A DNA stretch of 24,669 bases from Condylostoma magnum. Its lineage: Eukaryota > Ciliophora > Heterotrichea > Heterotrichida > Condylostomatidae. The notes under the pieces were generated by a model. It was not told where the DNA came from. It saw only the letters and a program-made list of their open reading frames with translations, and made no database searches. Both the position numbers and the translations under genes were made by a program. Shown one piece after another: positions 10,323 to 19,972 of this stretch; position 1 is the first letter of the stretch, and each line of letters starts with the position of its first letter. Where the stretch lies: contig CAKKTI010000241.1 of NCBI GenBank assembly GCA_920105805.1, positions 8,147 through 32,815 of the forward strand, written 5' to 3'.

Positions 10323-11763
10323 ATGAGAGGAAAAAGACCTACCTAACATCAATTAAGAAATACTACTTACGATAAACTCAAAGCTGAAGCTGAGCGGGTT
10401 GAGTAAAGATTATATGATTTATAAGACTTTTTGTAAAATGATACTAAAAATCAGCCAGCATAGATTTCTAGAAGATTCCCTAGATTCAAGAAGCCGTAAT
10501 CTACAAGGCCAACAAAGCGTCCACCTACTAAAAGGGAGGAAACTGATTATGTTTCTACTGATGAGATATTAGGGCAATAGCCTGTATAGTAATAAGAAGA
10601 AAGTATCAACGAGGTGAAATTGTTTCTAGAAAAGTGTGATTTAGTCAAATACTATGATATATTTGTACAGAATGGTATAGATGAACTAGAAATTGTAGTT
10701 GAGCTATAAGAGTAGCATTTGACAGACATAGGCATTCCCTTAGGCCACAGATTAAAAATAATGAAAAGAATCAAAGAACTAATAAGAGGTGAATTAATAC
10801 TAACATAACAGATCCAAGAAAAACAACCAGAAGAAATACAAACTCAAAGGCCAATATACAAGCCCCCTTCACTCCCCAAAAGAAAGCAACCAGCTCCAAA
10901 AACCTAAGAAAACTTTCACCCAAAATTCAGTGATCCAATCACAGAGGCAATGAAAAAAGACACTAAACNNNNNNNNNNNNNNNNNNNNNNNNNNNNNNNN
11001 NNNNNNNNNNNNNNNNNNNNNNNNNNNNNNNNNNNNNNNNNNNNNNNNNNNNNNNNNNNNNNNNNNNNCACTCCCCAAAAGAAAGCAACCAGCTCCAAAA
11101 ACCTAAGAAAACTTTCACCCAAAATTCAGTGATCCAATCACAGAGGCAATGAAAAAAGACACTAAACCAGTAAAGCCATCAACTCAGCTATTAAGTGAAA
11201 GAGAGGTAACTTTATAAGTTGAAGGTAATAAAGTAAAGGAAAAAAAAATAAAGAGTTGCTGAAATTGTGAGACATAATTTGAAAAGTAAAACGGGTTTTA
11301 AGCTGATGATGTTTTGCTGTGCAGTGAGAAGTGTAAAAAGTTGTATATTGAGGTTATGGCGGAAACCTGTGTCTGCGGAAATAAGTTTTTTGCAAGTAAA
11401 GGAGCTTATCATGGGGAGAGATGGGTATGTAGTAGATAATGCTCATCTATTCAATAAGATTCAGTAGACATAATGACTTTGTCTCCGTAGAGATCAGCCA
11501 TTGTGAATTATAAGATCGATGCTATTACTGAAGCTGATATTGAGCAAAGTAGCGAATAAATACCGTAGTTTTAGTAGTATTAAAGGTATTAACCTGCTGA
11601 AGAAATTGCTAGAGTTAAGGATTAGTAGGTTATAGTTAAATAAACACCTAAAAAGTAGGAAAAGAAGCAAGAAGTAAGGTAATCTGTTGAGCTAGAAGGG
11701 TGGACTTTCAATGAGTAATTAAATTAGTTATTTAATATCGATTTTTATAGGTCAAAAGGTTAG
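10323..11763 (+). CDS. SAM-domain protein with C-terminal Cys-rich (zinc-binding-like) region, split by an assembly gap
   Basis: The N-terminal part (about residues 1-95) is basic and Pro/Gln-rich. A SAM domain, a small helical interaction module, follows at about residues 97-155: VKLFLEKCDLVKYYDIF, LTDIGIPLGHRLKIMKRIKE. Downstream lie paired cysteines, CWNCETQF and LLCSEKCKKLY, then CVCGNKFF and WVCSRQCS, which look like one or two zinc-binding knuckles. The W in CWNC is TGA (11260-11262). The C-terminus is Gln/Lys-rich. The run of 100 Ns lies between two identical 99-base copies; removing the Ns and one copy restores a single frame of about 413 residues. The end is uncertain: TAG 11761 is chosen because DNA turns AT-rich there, with TAA 11716 and TAG 11725 as alternatives. 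Likely a scaffold or RNA/protein-interaction factor; this is inference. Confidence 0.75.
10870..11167. repeat. 99-base identical direct repeat flanking a run of 100 Ns (assembly artefact)
   Basis: Bases 10870-10968 and 11069-11167 are identical, with exactly 100 Ns (10969-11068) between them. An exact duplicate at both edges of a round-number gap is the mark of two contigs that overlap but were scaffolded without merging. Collapsing the repeat keeps the SAM-protein frame open and consistent, which supports an artefact rather than a real duplication. Confidence 0.9.
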
Positions 11764-12625
11764 TTTTTAATAGATGTTATTATATATAATATTACACATA
11801 ATAAAATACAGTCTTCATTGGCTATTGTTTTAGGCTACAATTGCTTGATCCTATAGTCTTAGACCCCTTTATTATTTTCTCTAATAGATATCCAATTGAC
11901 AATTTATAAAAGGTTATTTCTAAATTTGTTATAATAAACATTATAGTACAGATGTAGAGTCTAAAAGATAAAATATTTATGAAATAAGCAAGTTATGGAT
12001 TATAGTTAGATCAATAATTCCAAGATTAAGTATAATGTTATATTATTAAAGATAATATAGTGCAAATAATATTCAAACTTTTGTTTTTCAAATACCCCTT
12101 AATTTCTATTATGTCTCTGATTTAATATTAAATTCGAAAGCAATGAATTACAGGAGATTTTATAAAAATTGCGAAAAGGGTCTAAGTTATATTAGTATTA
12201 ATTTTAGCAATAGAGGTATAACAATCTAATTAAATACTATATAAGATAGATTTAACCTTATGAATTTTTGTTATAGCATAGAAGCTGCTTTTCAAATAGA
12301 GATCTTAAAAGTTATACTATAAAAGAGATAATTTGTGTAATATAGCAAAAAAAGAATTGCTAGATAACAAATCCATGTATAAATAAAGCACTTTAGTAAT
12401 ATGAAATTATACACTTGTAAATAATTACTATCTTCAATTCATTCTCTACAGTCTACTAAAAATGCATAATATTGCTCCCATTTTCACCTATAAAAATGAC
12501 TTCAGATAATTTGATACCTCTTAAACTATTTGTATCTATACTATCTTTTCTAATATATTCTTTAACAAAAATACTAGACCCTTGCATATCTCTTTGGTTT
12601 ACTTTATATTAGTTATTAATTTAAT
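11764..12625. other. AT-rich spacer, no confident gene
   Basis: About 860 bases of AT-rich DNA between the SAM-domain gene and the FHA gene. The SAM-gene frame stays largely open (two TGA), but its translation is low in charged and small residues and shows no motif; this is expected by chance when TAA and TAG are readable. It should hold the 3' end of the SAM gene and the promoter of the following tightly packed gene series. I see no RNA gene or repeat in it. Confidence 0.5.
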
Positions 12626-13531
12626 ATGTTCAGAAAAATTTGGCAGGTAACTTACACTCAGTATTGCTGTACGGATACAAGTAGTCGGGACTCAGAAATA
12701 GGCTAGAATCGTCCAATAAACCCTTATCTACAGTCATCCTACAATAACAGTAATATCTAAAATTCCTAATCATTTGAAGATAGTTCCCAAACATTGCGAA
12801 GACATGAAATACCACAATCAGAAATAGATGAAGCCTTCAAGCTTAAAATAACAATTATAGATGGTTTTGACCCGATGAATGGGCATAGCTTTCTTATAAA
12901 CGCTTAAGGGTTAATTGACAACCAAAGGCAAGCAAATGACGGAGTAGTTTACTGTGGCTCTGAGTAAATGGACAATGGTTAAATTTTGAATGATATAGTA
13001 ATTCCAGCCTAGGAGCAGGGTATAGGCCGTCGTCATTTTCTAATAAAGTACAAATGTGAGACTAAAAGATACTATTTAAAGGATTTAGGCATAGGCACTG
13101 GTACATTTGTTAAGCTAAGCTTTCCTATTAAGCTGAAAAGAGGATATATTATATCTTTCGGTACCTCTCATATGGCTGTTATATTTCCGGATGATACTGA
13201 GTAATAAGTTGATTAAATATCGTTCAAGTTTTTAGAAGGATCAAGAGTTGATTAAAGTTTTAGCTTCTTACCAGAGGAATCACCTATAAAAATCGGAAGA
13301 ACGCCTGAGTGCACTATTAGGTTTCTTGATAACAGTTTATCAAGAATGCAGTGCTAAATTTGATTTGATAAAGCTCAAGGTTGGCTTATAGCGGATGGGA
13401 ATATATAGAAAGGGTCTACTAATGGTACTTGGATATTCCTAGACAACTTTTTTGAGATATACGACGAAATGATATTTAAAGCAGGTCAAACTTTATTCAA
13501 GTCCAATATATTTTAGTTGTAATATATCTAA
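12626..13531 (+). CDS. Double FHA-domain protein
   Basis: About 301 residues with two forkhead-associated domains, which bind phosphothreonine peptides. After a Ser/Asn/Gln-rich N-terminus (to about residue 70), the first FHA lies at about 72-190; its landmarks are NDIVIPAQEQGIGRRHFLIKY and YLKDLGIGTGTFVKL. The second FHA, at about 212-297, is more canonical: IKIGRTPECTIRFLDNSLSR, MQCQIWFDKAQGWLI and KGSTNGTWIFLD. GR, SxS/R, and N-G-T are the usual phosphopeptide-binding positions. The W in QIWF is TGA; other Trp are TGG. The stop is one of TAG 13514, TAA 13520 or TAA 13529 (chosen). The zinc-finger gene starts 6 bases later in the same frame with no TGA between, so read-through would fuse the two. 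Likely a signalling or DNA-damage/transcription adaptor; partner unknown. Confidence 0.87.
12647..12661 (+). other. Possible 15-nt intron (GTAACTTACACTCAG)
   Basis: Seven codons into the FHA gene lies a 15-base GTA...CAG segment. Heterotrich ciliates are known for 15-16-nt introns with GTA...YAG ends. Removing it keeps the frame because it is five codons long, so the sequence alone cannot decide whether it is spliced or translated as VTYTQ. Confidence 0.3.
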
Positions 13532-13537
13532 ATTAAT

Positions 13538-14053
13538 ATGGCTGAAAATAATGGTGTTAAGATGGGGTCTTGCGTAGGCTGTAGTTTAGATAATCCTCGT
13601 TGTTGTATTTGTGATACAGCATTTAATTCCCTATAAGAGTTAGTAGAGCATCTAGCTGCTAATTACGATTTTGCTCCAGAGACCATTGAGTATATTCAGA
13701 ATTGTATAGGAAGATGTCTTAGAATTATGTAAGAAAAGAAAGAAGAACTTAAGGATCAAGAATAGTAAAATGAAACAAGGCCCTTAGATTTATCTTAAGT
13801 TAAATGTGATTAATGTGGTATATTATGCAAAAGCTTAAAGGGGTTAAAATAGCATATAGGCAAATAGCACTCTAGAATTAGGAAGAAATCTTAATGCAGT
13901 TAATGTAATAAAAGGTTTAGGACTAAATATGCCTTAAAATTCCATATTTAGCAAGTTCACGAAAAAGTTACTAGACAGAGCTGCTCTTTTTGTGGAAAAA
14001 CGTTTTATAATAAGTATGTACTTAAAAATCACATAAAATCTAAACATCAATAG
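13538..14053 (+). CDS. C2H2 zinc-finger protein (three fingers)
   Basis: About 171 residues. A Cys-rich N-terminus (GSCVGCSLDNPRCCICDTAF, then LVEHLAANY) looks like an incomplete finger or separate zinc knuckle. A charged helix and linker follow. Then come three C2H2 fingers: CDQCGILCKSLKGLKQHIGKQH, CSQCNKRFRTKYALKFHI-QQVH and CSFCGKTFYNKYVLKNHI-KSKH. These suggest nucleic-acid binding. Several Gln inside the fingers are TAA or TAG, which confirms their sense meaning. The TAG at 14051 directly after the last histidine region is taken as the stop; the next start is 11 bases away in another frame. The gene is in frame with the upstream FHA gene and might be its C-terminal half, giving an FHA-FHA-zinc-finger protein; the spacing elsewhere in this series (1-17 bases) allows a separate gene. 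Confidence 0.78.
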
Positions 14054-14064
14054 ATTAATAATAA

Positions 14065-15099
14065 ATGGATTTTAAAATTGCAATCAATTAAATTAGAAAG
14101 CTAAATATAAAGTGCTAACGTCTTCCTGATTTAATGGGATTAGGTTAAAAATAATCATTAGTATTGCATAAAAGGCTAGTAAGCAGATCTTCTTAGTATG
14201 CTTTAAAGGCAGTTTTAAGCAATCGTTTGAACTTATGCTAAAAATTTGTAGGTTTTTGTAATAATTCATTGGAGTATATTGATAATGTTGAGGGTATACC
14301 ATGAGAAGGGTAGATAATAACTTAGATTGTTTAATCTATTTGGCTATTAAGTAAGTTTTAATTAGAGAAGAAAAACTATGAATCTGCTTATGAGTAAATA
14401 GAAGTTGTTAAGCAAATCTTACCTACAGTTGAAGTTTTTAAGTCCATAAAAATAGCTATAAAGTACATTATTATGATTTTGTAAATAATAAGAGAGTAAT
14501 AAGTTGAAATAATAGAAAAGAGTTGGAAAAAGCCTGAATGTACAGGCATAAATTAGCAATGTGTGGTTTTAAGTTTAATCAGGTAATCAAAAGATATATA
14601 AATTATATACAATTACCTATTTCAATGCATACAACGCAGCTCAAATCAAAAGCATTAAGACATTTTATCAGAAACAGCCAAAATTATACGACAAACTAAC
14701 CACTAAAAGCTAATAGAGAGCATATTGGACAACATAATACAAATCTGCTTACAGTCCCCATCTAATAAGGGCCTTTAAATCTCCAGAAGCAACAAAGTAA
14801 GCAGAGGTATTTCCCCATACACAAACTAAAGCATTACTCCTACTAAGTTCATATTCAGCAAGAAAAAGCTAATAGTGAAACAGCATAACAAAAACTGATG
14901 AGAGGACAGAACAATCTTTAACTAATTCAAACAACACACGGACAGATCCTTTCACTAAACATTCCAGCGAGTAAAAATAAGTCCCTAACGTTCAAATTCT
15001 CCAAAACCATCCCGACCAGACCACTTCCTCTTACAAATTTCCCCTAAAACCTTCAATTAACCCTCCCTTCAGCCAATAATACCCTCCCGTAGAAAATAA
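14065..15099 (+). CDS. Hypothetical helical protein with Ser/Pro-rich tail
   Basis: About 344 residues, family not recognised. It begins MDFKIAINQIRKLNIKCQRL. The first 250 residues look helical and repeat-like (for example YESAYEQIEVVKQILPTVEV and DILSETAKIIRQTNHQKLIE), reminiscent of TPR or armadillo-type helices, without a convincing motif. The last 80 residues are basic and rich in Ser, Pro and Gln (SPQRSNSPKPSRPDHF), with a matching rise in C content of the DNA. A tandem TGA TGA at 14896-14901 lies inside; the following sequence still looks coding, so I read it as Trp-Trp, although it would be a plausible stop (the helical gene ends with the same pair). The called TAA (15097-15099) is one base before the UROD start. 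The start is 11 bases after the zinc-finger stop. Confidence 0.6.
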
Positions 15100-15100
15100 A

Positions 15101-16213
15101 ATGGAAGTTCTTTAAAACCTATCACCCAGAGTCCCCACTTCCCAGTACCCAGAAACCCTTAATTAAAGTTTTCCTGAATTACAAAACAATAACCTTATAC
15201 AACAGGCCCTAAGACAGCCAACTGCTAAGATTCCGGTATGAATAATGCGTCAAGCTGGAAGATACTTACCAGAGTTCAGGGAGTTGAGGCAATCCTACGA
15301 CTTCTTTACAATGTGCACAACTCCAGAGGTAGCATGCGAGATTACCCTGCAGCCTATACGAAGATTTGATTATGACAGTGCAATTATCTTTTCAGATATC
15401 CTTGTGATTCCTCAAGCTTTAGGAATGGAGGTGTAGATGCAGGCCGGAGTAGGGCCAGTATTGCCTGAGCCTCTGAATACTAAAGAGGATCTGGAGAAAT
15501 TAGTGAATCCTGATTTTACAAGTGTGTTTGATAAGTACTATGATGCCATATATTTGACCAGACATAGTTTATAAGGGAAAGTACCACTTATAGGCTTTGC
15601 CGGGGGACCGTTTACACTTATGGCCTATATGATTGAAGGGGGAGGTAGTAGGGAGTATTTGAAGACAAGAAGATGGTTGTATGAACTGCCCGAGGCAGTT
15701 CATTAGCTAATGTAGTAATTAACTACTGTTATTATAGAATTCTTAGTAGGATAAGTATGCAGCGGTGCATAGTTACTACAGGTATTTGAATCGCATGTTA
15801 ATGTACTGGCTTAAAATGAGTTCAATGAATTCGTATTACCTTATCTACGACAAATTGCTGAGTAGGTTAAACAGAAACTAGGGGATTCAAAGGTACCGAT
15901 GACTATTTTCCCCAAAGGATACCATTACTTAGAAGATATAATGCAGCTACCTTTCGACGTCATAGGAATTGACTGGACTACAGATATAGAAACCACTGTA
16001 AGCTTAGCTGAGAGATACGAAAAAGCCATATAAGGAAATTTGGACCCAGCTATTCTTTATAGTTCCGAGGATTAGATTAGAAGGTTTACAACACAAATGC
16101 TGCAAAAGATGCCGTAGACTGGATACATTTGTAACCTAGGACATGGAATAAACCCGGATACTCCTATTTCAGGGGTGGAGCATTTCTTAGATACAGTCCA
16201 TAATTTTAGATAG
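15101..16213 (+). CDS. UROD: Uroporphyrinogen decarboxylase
   Basis: A 370-residue heme-pathway enzyme that converts uroporphyrinogen III to coproporphyrinogen III in the cytosol; full length compared with about 367 residues in human. Signature elements are [18 protein letters not shown] (Arg of the substrate pocket, about residues 46-63), [15 protein letters not shown] (catalytic Asp at about 99), [18 protein letters not shown] (active-site Tyr), [24 protein letters not shown] and YICNLGHGI (conserved His). The Trp of PVW is TGA (15239-15241), an almost invariant position. TAA and TAG read as Gln throughout. The Met at 15101 is the only in-frame start that precedes the [14 protein letters not shown] segment matching the family's usual N-terminus. 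It ends with tandem TAG TAA (16211-16216) at the family's normal C-terminus. RPB10 starts 7 bases after the first of these stops, in another frame. Confidence 0.96.
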
Positions 16214-16220
16214 TAAAAAA

Positions 16221-16433
16221 ATGATAATTCCCATCAGGTGCTTTACATGCGGGAAGGTTGTAGGGAATAAGTGGGACAGATATCTTAGTCTACTTGCTTA
16301 AGATATAAGTGAAGGAGAAGCATTAGATTAGTTAAGTTTAAGAAGATATTGTTGCAGAAGAATGCTACTTACTCATGTAGACTTGATAGGAAAATTACTC
16401 AATTACAACGTATTACAACAAGCTGCAAATTAG
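16221..16433 (+). CDS. RPB10: DNA-directed RNA polymerase I/II/III subunit RPB10 (ABC10-beta)
   Basis: A 70-residue small zinc-binding subunit shared by the three nuclear RNA polymerases. It contains the family's N-terminal hook [18 protein letters not shown], the second cysteine pair in [16 protein letters not shown], and ends [12 protein letters not shown]. The usual length is 65-75 residues, which places the real stop at TAG 16431-16433. Internal TAA and TAG (after LLA and EALD) are Gln, so the same triplet is sense at codon 37 and stop at codon 71. If only TGA ended translation, the protein would run to 16514 and overlap the start of the DENN gene. It is 7 bases downstream of the UROD stop and 17 bases upstream of the DENN start. 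Confidence 0.95.
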
Positions 16434-16450
16434 TTAGATAATCTTTATAA

Positions 16451-18331
16451 ATGGAAGATTAAAGTTATTGAGAGATGCGATATAAGCAAGTTGTTGCTTA
16501 GAATAGGAAGATGAGAAAATAAATGAAGTTGTTGGAGTCACAGAATAAATAGTTGCAAGAGGAGGTGGGAAAAATGAAGAAAAAAAACAGCTTAGAGCAG
16601 TACAGTAGGTTGTCGCTGAATCCTAGGATGTCTAATATTGGATAAAACAGGGAAGATTTTGCTACAGTGATGGCTGGAAGCAGTACATAATTAGCCCAAA
16701 CGATTAAAAAGGCATTTTAGTAGCTATCAGATACTCAATAAAATGCCTAGGAGCCTCAGCCACCTCAGGAGTAAAATCATGAGCATCCGTTTGAGGAATT
16801 TTTCATAATTGGAATAGGAAGTGATGAGTCTCCAGAGATTAAGTACCAGTATCCTGGTAGTTCTATAGTTCCAGGAACTTCCACGTTCAGAGTTCTGCCA
16901 GATTTCACATTTCCAAACGGCTCAAAACCAAAATTACTGCAAATTAATCAATCAGCAAGTGAGCTATTAGAGATGCTTTATGGACAAGGTTTATTTGCAA
17001 GGAATAGGAATTATTATGTTTTTACAATAAAACCTTCCGAAGAGCAAACATCATGTCTTCCTGATACAAATTTCCCTAATTATAACAAGCAGCTTTTGTA
17101 TGTTACTTGCATTGTATTCGATGATTTTGCTAATATAGGAACTAAAAGATAAGAAAATACTGAAACGATATGTGGAAAAGCATTTTGTATAGTAAGTTAC
17201 TATCCCTGCTTTGAGTTTTTCTTTGAAGTGCTGTAATAGTTAATTTGTTTTAAATAATTAAGAAGAAACTCAATCTTTGCTGAAAGTTAAGATGACTCTC
17301 CAAGCTCAGGTGATATGATACAGAAGATTATAATACAAGATGCGGAATTAGGCCCAGAGGGATACAATTTACTAGAAAATGTGTATTATAATACTAAAAT
17401 TGCCTCAAATAATAAAATAGAGATTCCAATAAGTGACCATTAAACTATAAAATACTAAATTCCTCAACAATTGTAAGATCTTGACACTTTATGAGTATGT
17501 CCAATTTTTTTCTCTTTAATTGACTGGGATTAGGCATATTGACTTTTAATGGCGTTTGTACAGGAGAAATCGATAGTGTTTACAAGTAGCTCGTATGCTT
17601 TAATAACAGCTTGTGTGTAAGTTTTAATCAGAATGTCTTTATAAGCCCTTGCAAGACCGTTTGAGTGGCCTCACCTCCTTATTCCCTTACTTCCAAATTC
17701 ACTAAAGGAAATCTTAGAGGCCCCATTTCCCCTTATTGCTGGATTTCCTAATAAAATTCCTTATAACTGGTAGAAACTAAGTCATATAATATGGGTTGAT
17801 TTGGATTGTAAAGATAAGACAAGTAGAATTAAAAATGGGAACTAGGAAATTGAGATCTTGCATTCTGATATATTTGATGACGAATTCATGTTTGATTACA
17901 GTATTTTATACTAAAATACTCCGTTATACAATCCTAATCAAGACTAAATTGATGTATGTAGAGGAATTGTTGGTAAAATTTATCAAAATTGAAAAATTAT
18001 TACGGAAACTTTACCCTAAATTGGGCCAACGAGGTCAAATGGAATGCTAATTGATAGTTAAAAGCTACTAGAAGTATTGATTAGTAGAATCAAAGAGGCC
18101 AATTTTCCTTTTGCTAGAAGATTTATTGAAACTTAACTTTTTATTAATTATGCTTTGGAGAGGTATAAAAATGATTTATGGAGTCGTAATAGGGATAATA
18201 GGTTAAATAAATACCATATGTGGCTTACTTTTATGTCACATTCAGGAGTTGGGAAGCTATGGGGATCCTCTGCATTGATTTGGTATCAGGATTTTATTGC
18301 AATAACTTGCATTAATACGTTAACATTTTGA
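16451..18331 (+). CDS. DENN-domain protein (putative Rab guanine-nucleotide exchange factor)
   Basis: About 626 residues. An N-terminal coiled coil (MEDQSYWEMRYKQVVAQNRK onward, Trp by TGA) and a Gln/Pro linker precede a tripartite DENN module. The upstream part begins FEEFFIIGIGSDESP. The central cDENN lies around residues 370-450, with KSIVFTSSSYALITACV, ARPFEWPHLLIPLLP, LKEILEAPFPLIAGFP. The dDENN part is in the last 150 residues. DENN proteins usually activate Rab GTPases in membrane traffic. Trp is encoded by both TGA (for example TLW, AYW, QNWK) and TGG (EWP, HMWL, LWG). The start is the Met at 16451, which keeps the whole coiled coil; Met 16523 lies inside it. The end is set at TGA 18329-18331, where DNA becomes AT-rich; TAG 18347-18349 is the alternative. 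It converges on the minus-strand membrane protein. Confidence 0.88.
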
Positions 18332-18391
18332 TACTATTCTAGTAGTTAGTTATTCTTATACGTTAATTTAAATTATTTGTTTTAGATTATT

Positions 18392-19960
18392 TTATGTATT
18401 TATCTTTGTTTGAAATACTTTGAGTTTTCTTGTATATTAAGTAAAATCAATTTATGTTCCTAATTAAGCTTGCTCAAATTACTCTTTATCATATAGAAAA
18501 TGATCCTTCTCTTACAAAATGCTTGATGAAATGATATCAATTATATTATTAACAAGTATTATGAAAAGAGCCAATAACTATGGTGCTTACTTTATATTCA
18601 AATATATAATAGGAACAAATTTATCAAACTAATGCTATAAATCTAAAATATTATTAAAAGTAGAGCTTAAAGTGTAGTAAGCCAACTTTGCTAATATGAA
18701 ACCTGATAAAAGTGATGCTATTCCTTAGGTCTATTCATTATCATCGAGTGATAACTAAAAAATTTAAGTAAAAGCAATTACTACTAAAAAGTATAACATT
18801 AAGCCAATTATTTAATCCTATACGATTCATTTATCAACTAAGCAATTTATTAGTATAGCACTTAAAATTATAAGGTATAAAGTAATAATTGTTCAACATC
18901 TTAAATTTGCTTTTATACTAAAATTCATTTTACTGAACTCCATGCATTTATGCTTTTCAACTTAGAATTGTAGTTCAATATTATTCACATAATCTCCAGT
19001 TTTATAATAAATTAATCCACTTAAACAATAAATTATAATTTTATATGCTGTAAAGTGGACAGATTCAGTTATCTTTACTTATACTATACTACTGTCAATG
19101 TATTGGTAACATAAATAAATTGAAATTAGAATAAAACTACTAGAAAATAAGCAAGCCATCGATTATACAAAGTTCTTGATCCTAATTCTACTTTTACTTC
19201 TCATTTTTAATGAATTAGATAGTAAAAAAACTGGAGTTAAGTAGATTATAATAACCATCTACCATTTTAGGTAATCCACAATATCAGCATCGACCATATA
19301 AACATCATTAATGTATATTATTCCTAGCGGGGATATAAAGACAGCAAGAATAGTAAGCAAAACATTAAATTTCTTATATTTCTTACCATTAGTTTCCTTC
19401 CTAACTTAAACAATCGCTATTATTCCCGCAATAAGCCAAATAGCTTTTAAATAGACCGATAAAAATGCATTATCATATAATTAGCTGACTACATACTCAA
19501 TAAAGTCCTAATCTATCTCATCTTTTCCCGTAAGTAAATGTGAGTAAGAGTAAAGCTTATAAGTTTCTCAATCTGATAGCAAGAAATTATGCATGAAAGC
19601 ATTTCCTGCCACAAACATCATAGATGAAACCAGCTTTTCTTAAATATTACAGGTATCTTTTATGGCAAGTACAACGTCTATTTCAATCAATATAATAGGC
19701 AGCGGAGCAATTACCATAAGTATAAAGTGAACTAGAGAGACAAGCATATTTTATAAAATGGATTCTTCATTCAATAATAGTAAATTACAAAGATCCCTAT
19801 CTATTGCACCTTTAAATTCAAAAACTTAGAATTAATAAAGATAGCCTGTCCCAAAAATACAAAAAAAACTTTAAAAATGCATACATAATTTGTAGAAGTT
19901 TTTTAAAGAAATCAGTCCAAGAAGTGCTTATAATGCGAGAATAAAGTATATAAATTTCAT
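18392..19960 (-). CDS. Multi-pass membrane protein of unknown function
   Basis: About 522 residues, not recognised. It starts MKFIYFILALQALLGLIS, a signal peptide or first helix. At least ten further hydrophobic segments follow, for example LVHFILMVIAPLPIILIEI, AIWLIAGIIAIVQV, VLLTILAVFISPLGIIYI, MVIIIYLTPVFLLSN, ACLFSSSFILISIYLCY and IITLYLIILSAILINCLV. The C-terminus is hydrophilic and Gln-rich. At least three Trp are TGA. The layout, with a helix-rich C-terminal half and a large loop early on, faintly resembles the membrane part of the receptor-like protein at 5446-8805, but I cannot show homology. The end (TAA 18394-18392) is a guess within a stretch of several TAA codons. The start codon is 12 bases from the start of the divergent coiled-coil gene. 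Confidence 0.65.
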
Positions 19961-19972
19961 AATTTAAATACA
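19961..19972. promoter_or_regulatory. 12-base divergent intergenic region
   Basis: AATTTAAATACA is all that separates the two divergent start codons. It contains the palindrome ATTTAAAT. If both starts are right, the transcription start signals for each gene must lie at least partly inside the other's coding region. Confidence 0.4.

Noticed and set aside
12630-12815. Minus-strand 61-residue frame
   Set aside because: Antisense of the FHA gene N-terminus.
14093-14302. Minus-strand 69-residue frame
   Set aside because: Antisense of the hypothetical protein at 14065-15099.
14557-15100. Long N-terminal extension of UROD in its own frame, starting MWFQVQ
   Set aside because: The frame is open, but the overlapping unknown gene reads better in another phase up to 15099 and UROD proteins do not carry such an extension.
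17796-18050. Plus-strand 84-residue frame
   Set aside because: Out-of-phase shadow inside the DENN gene.
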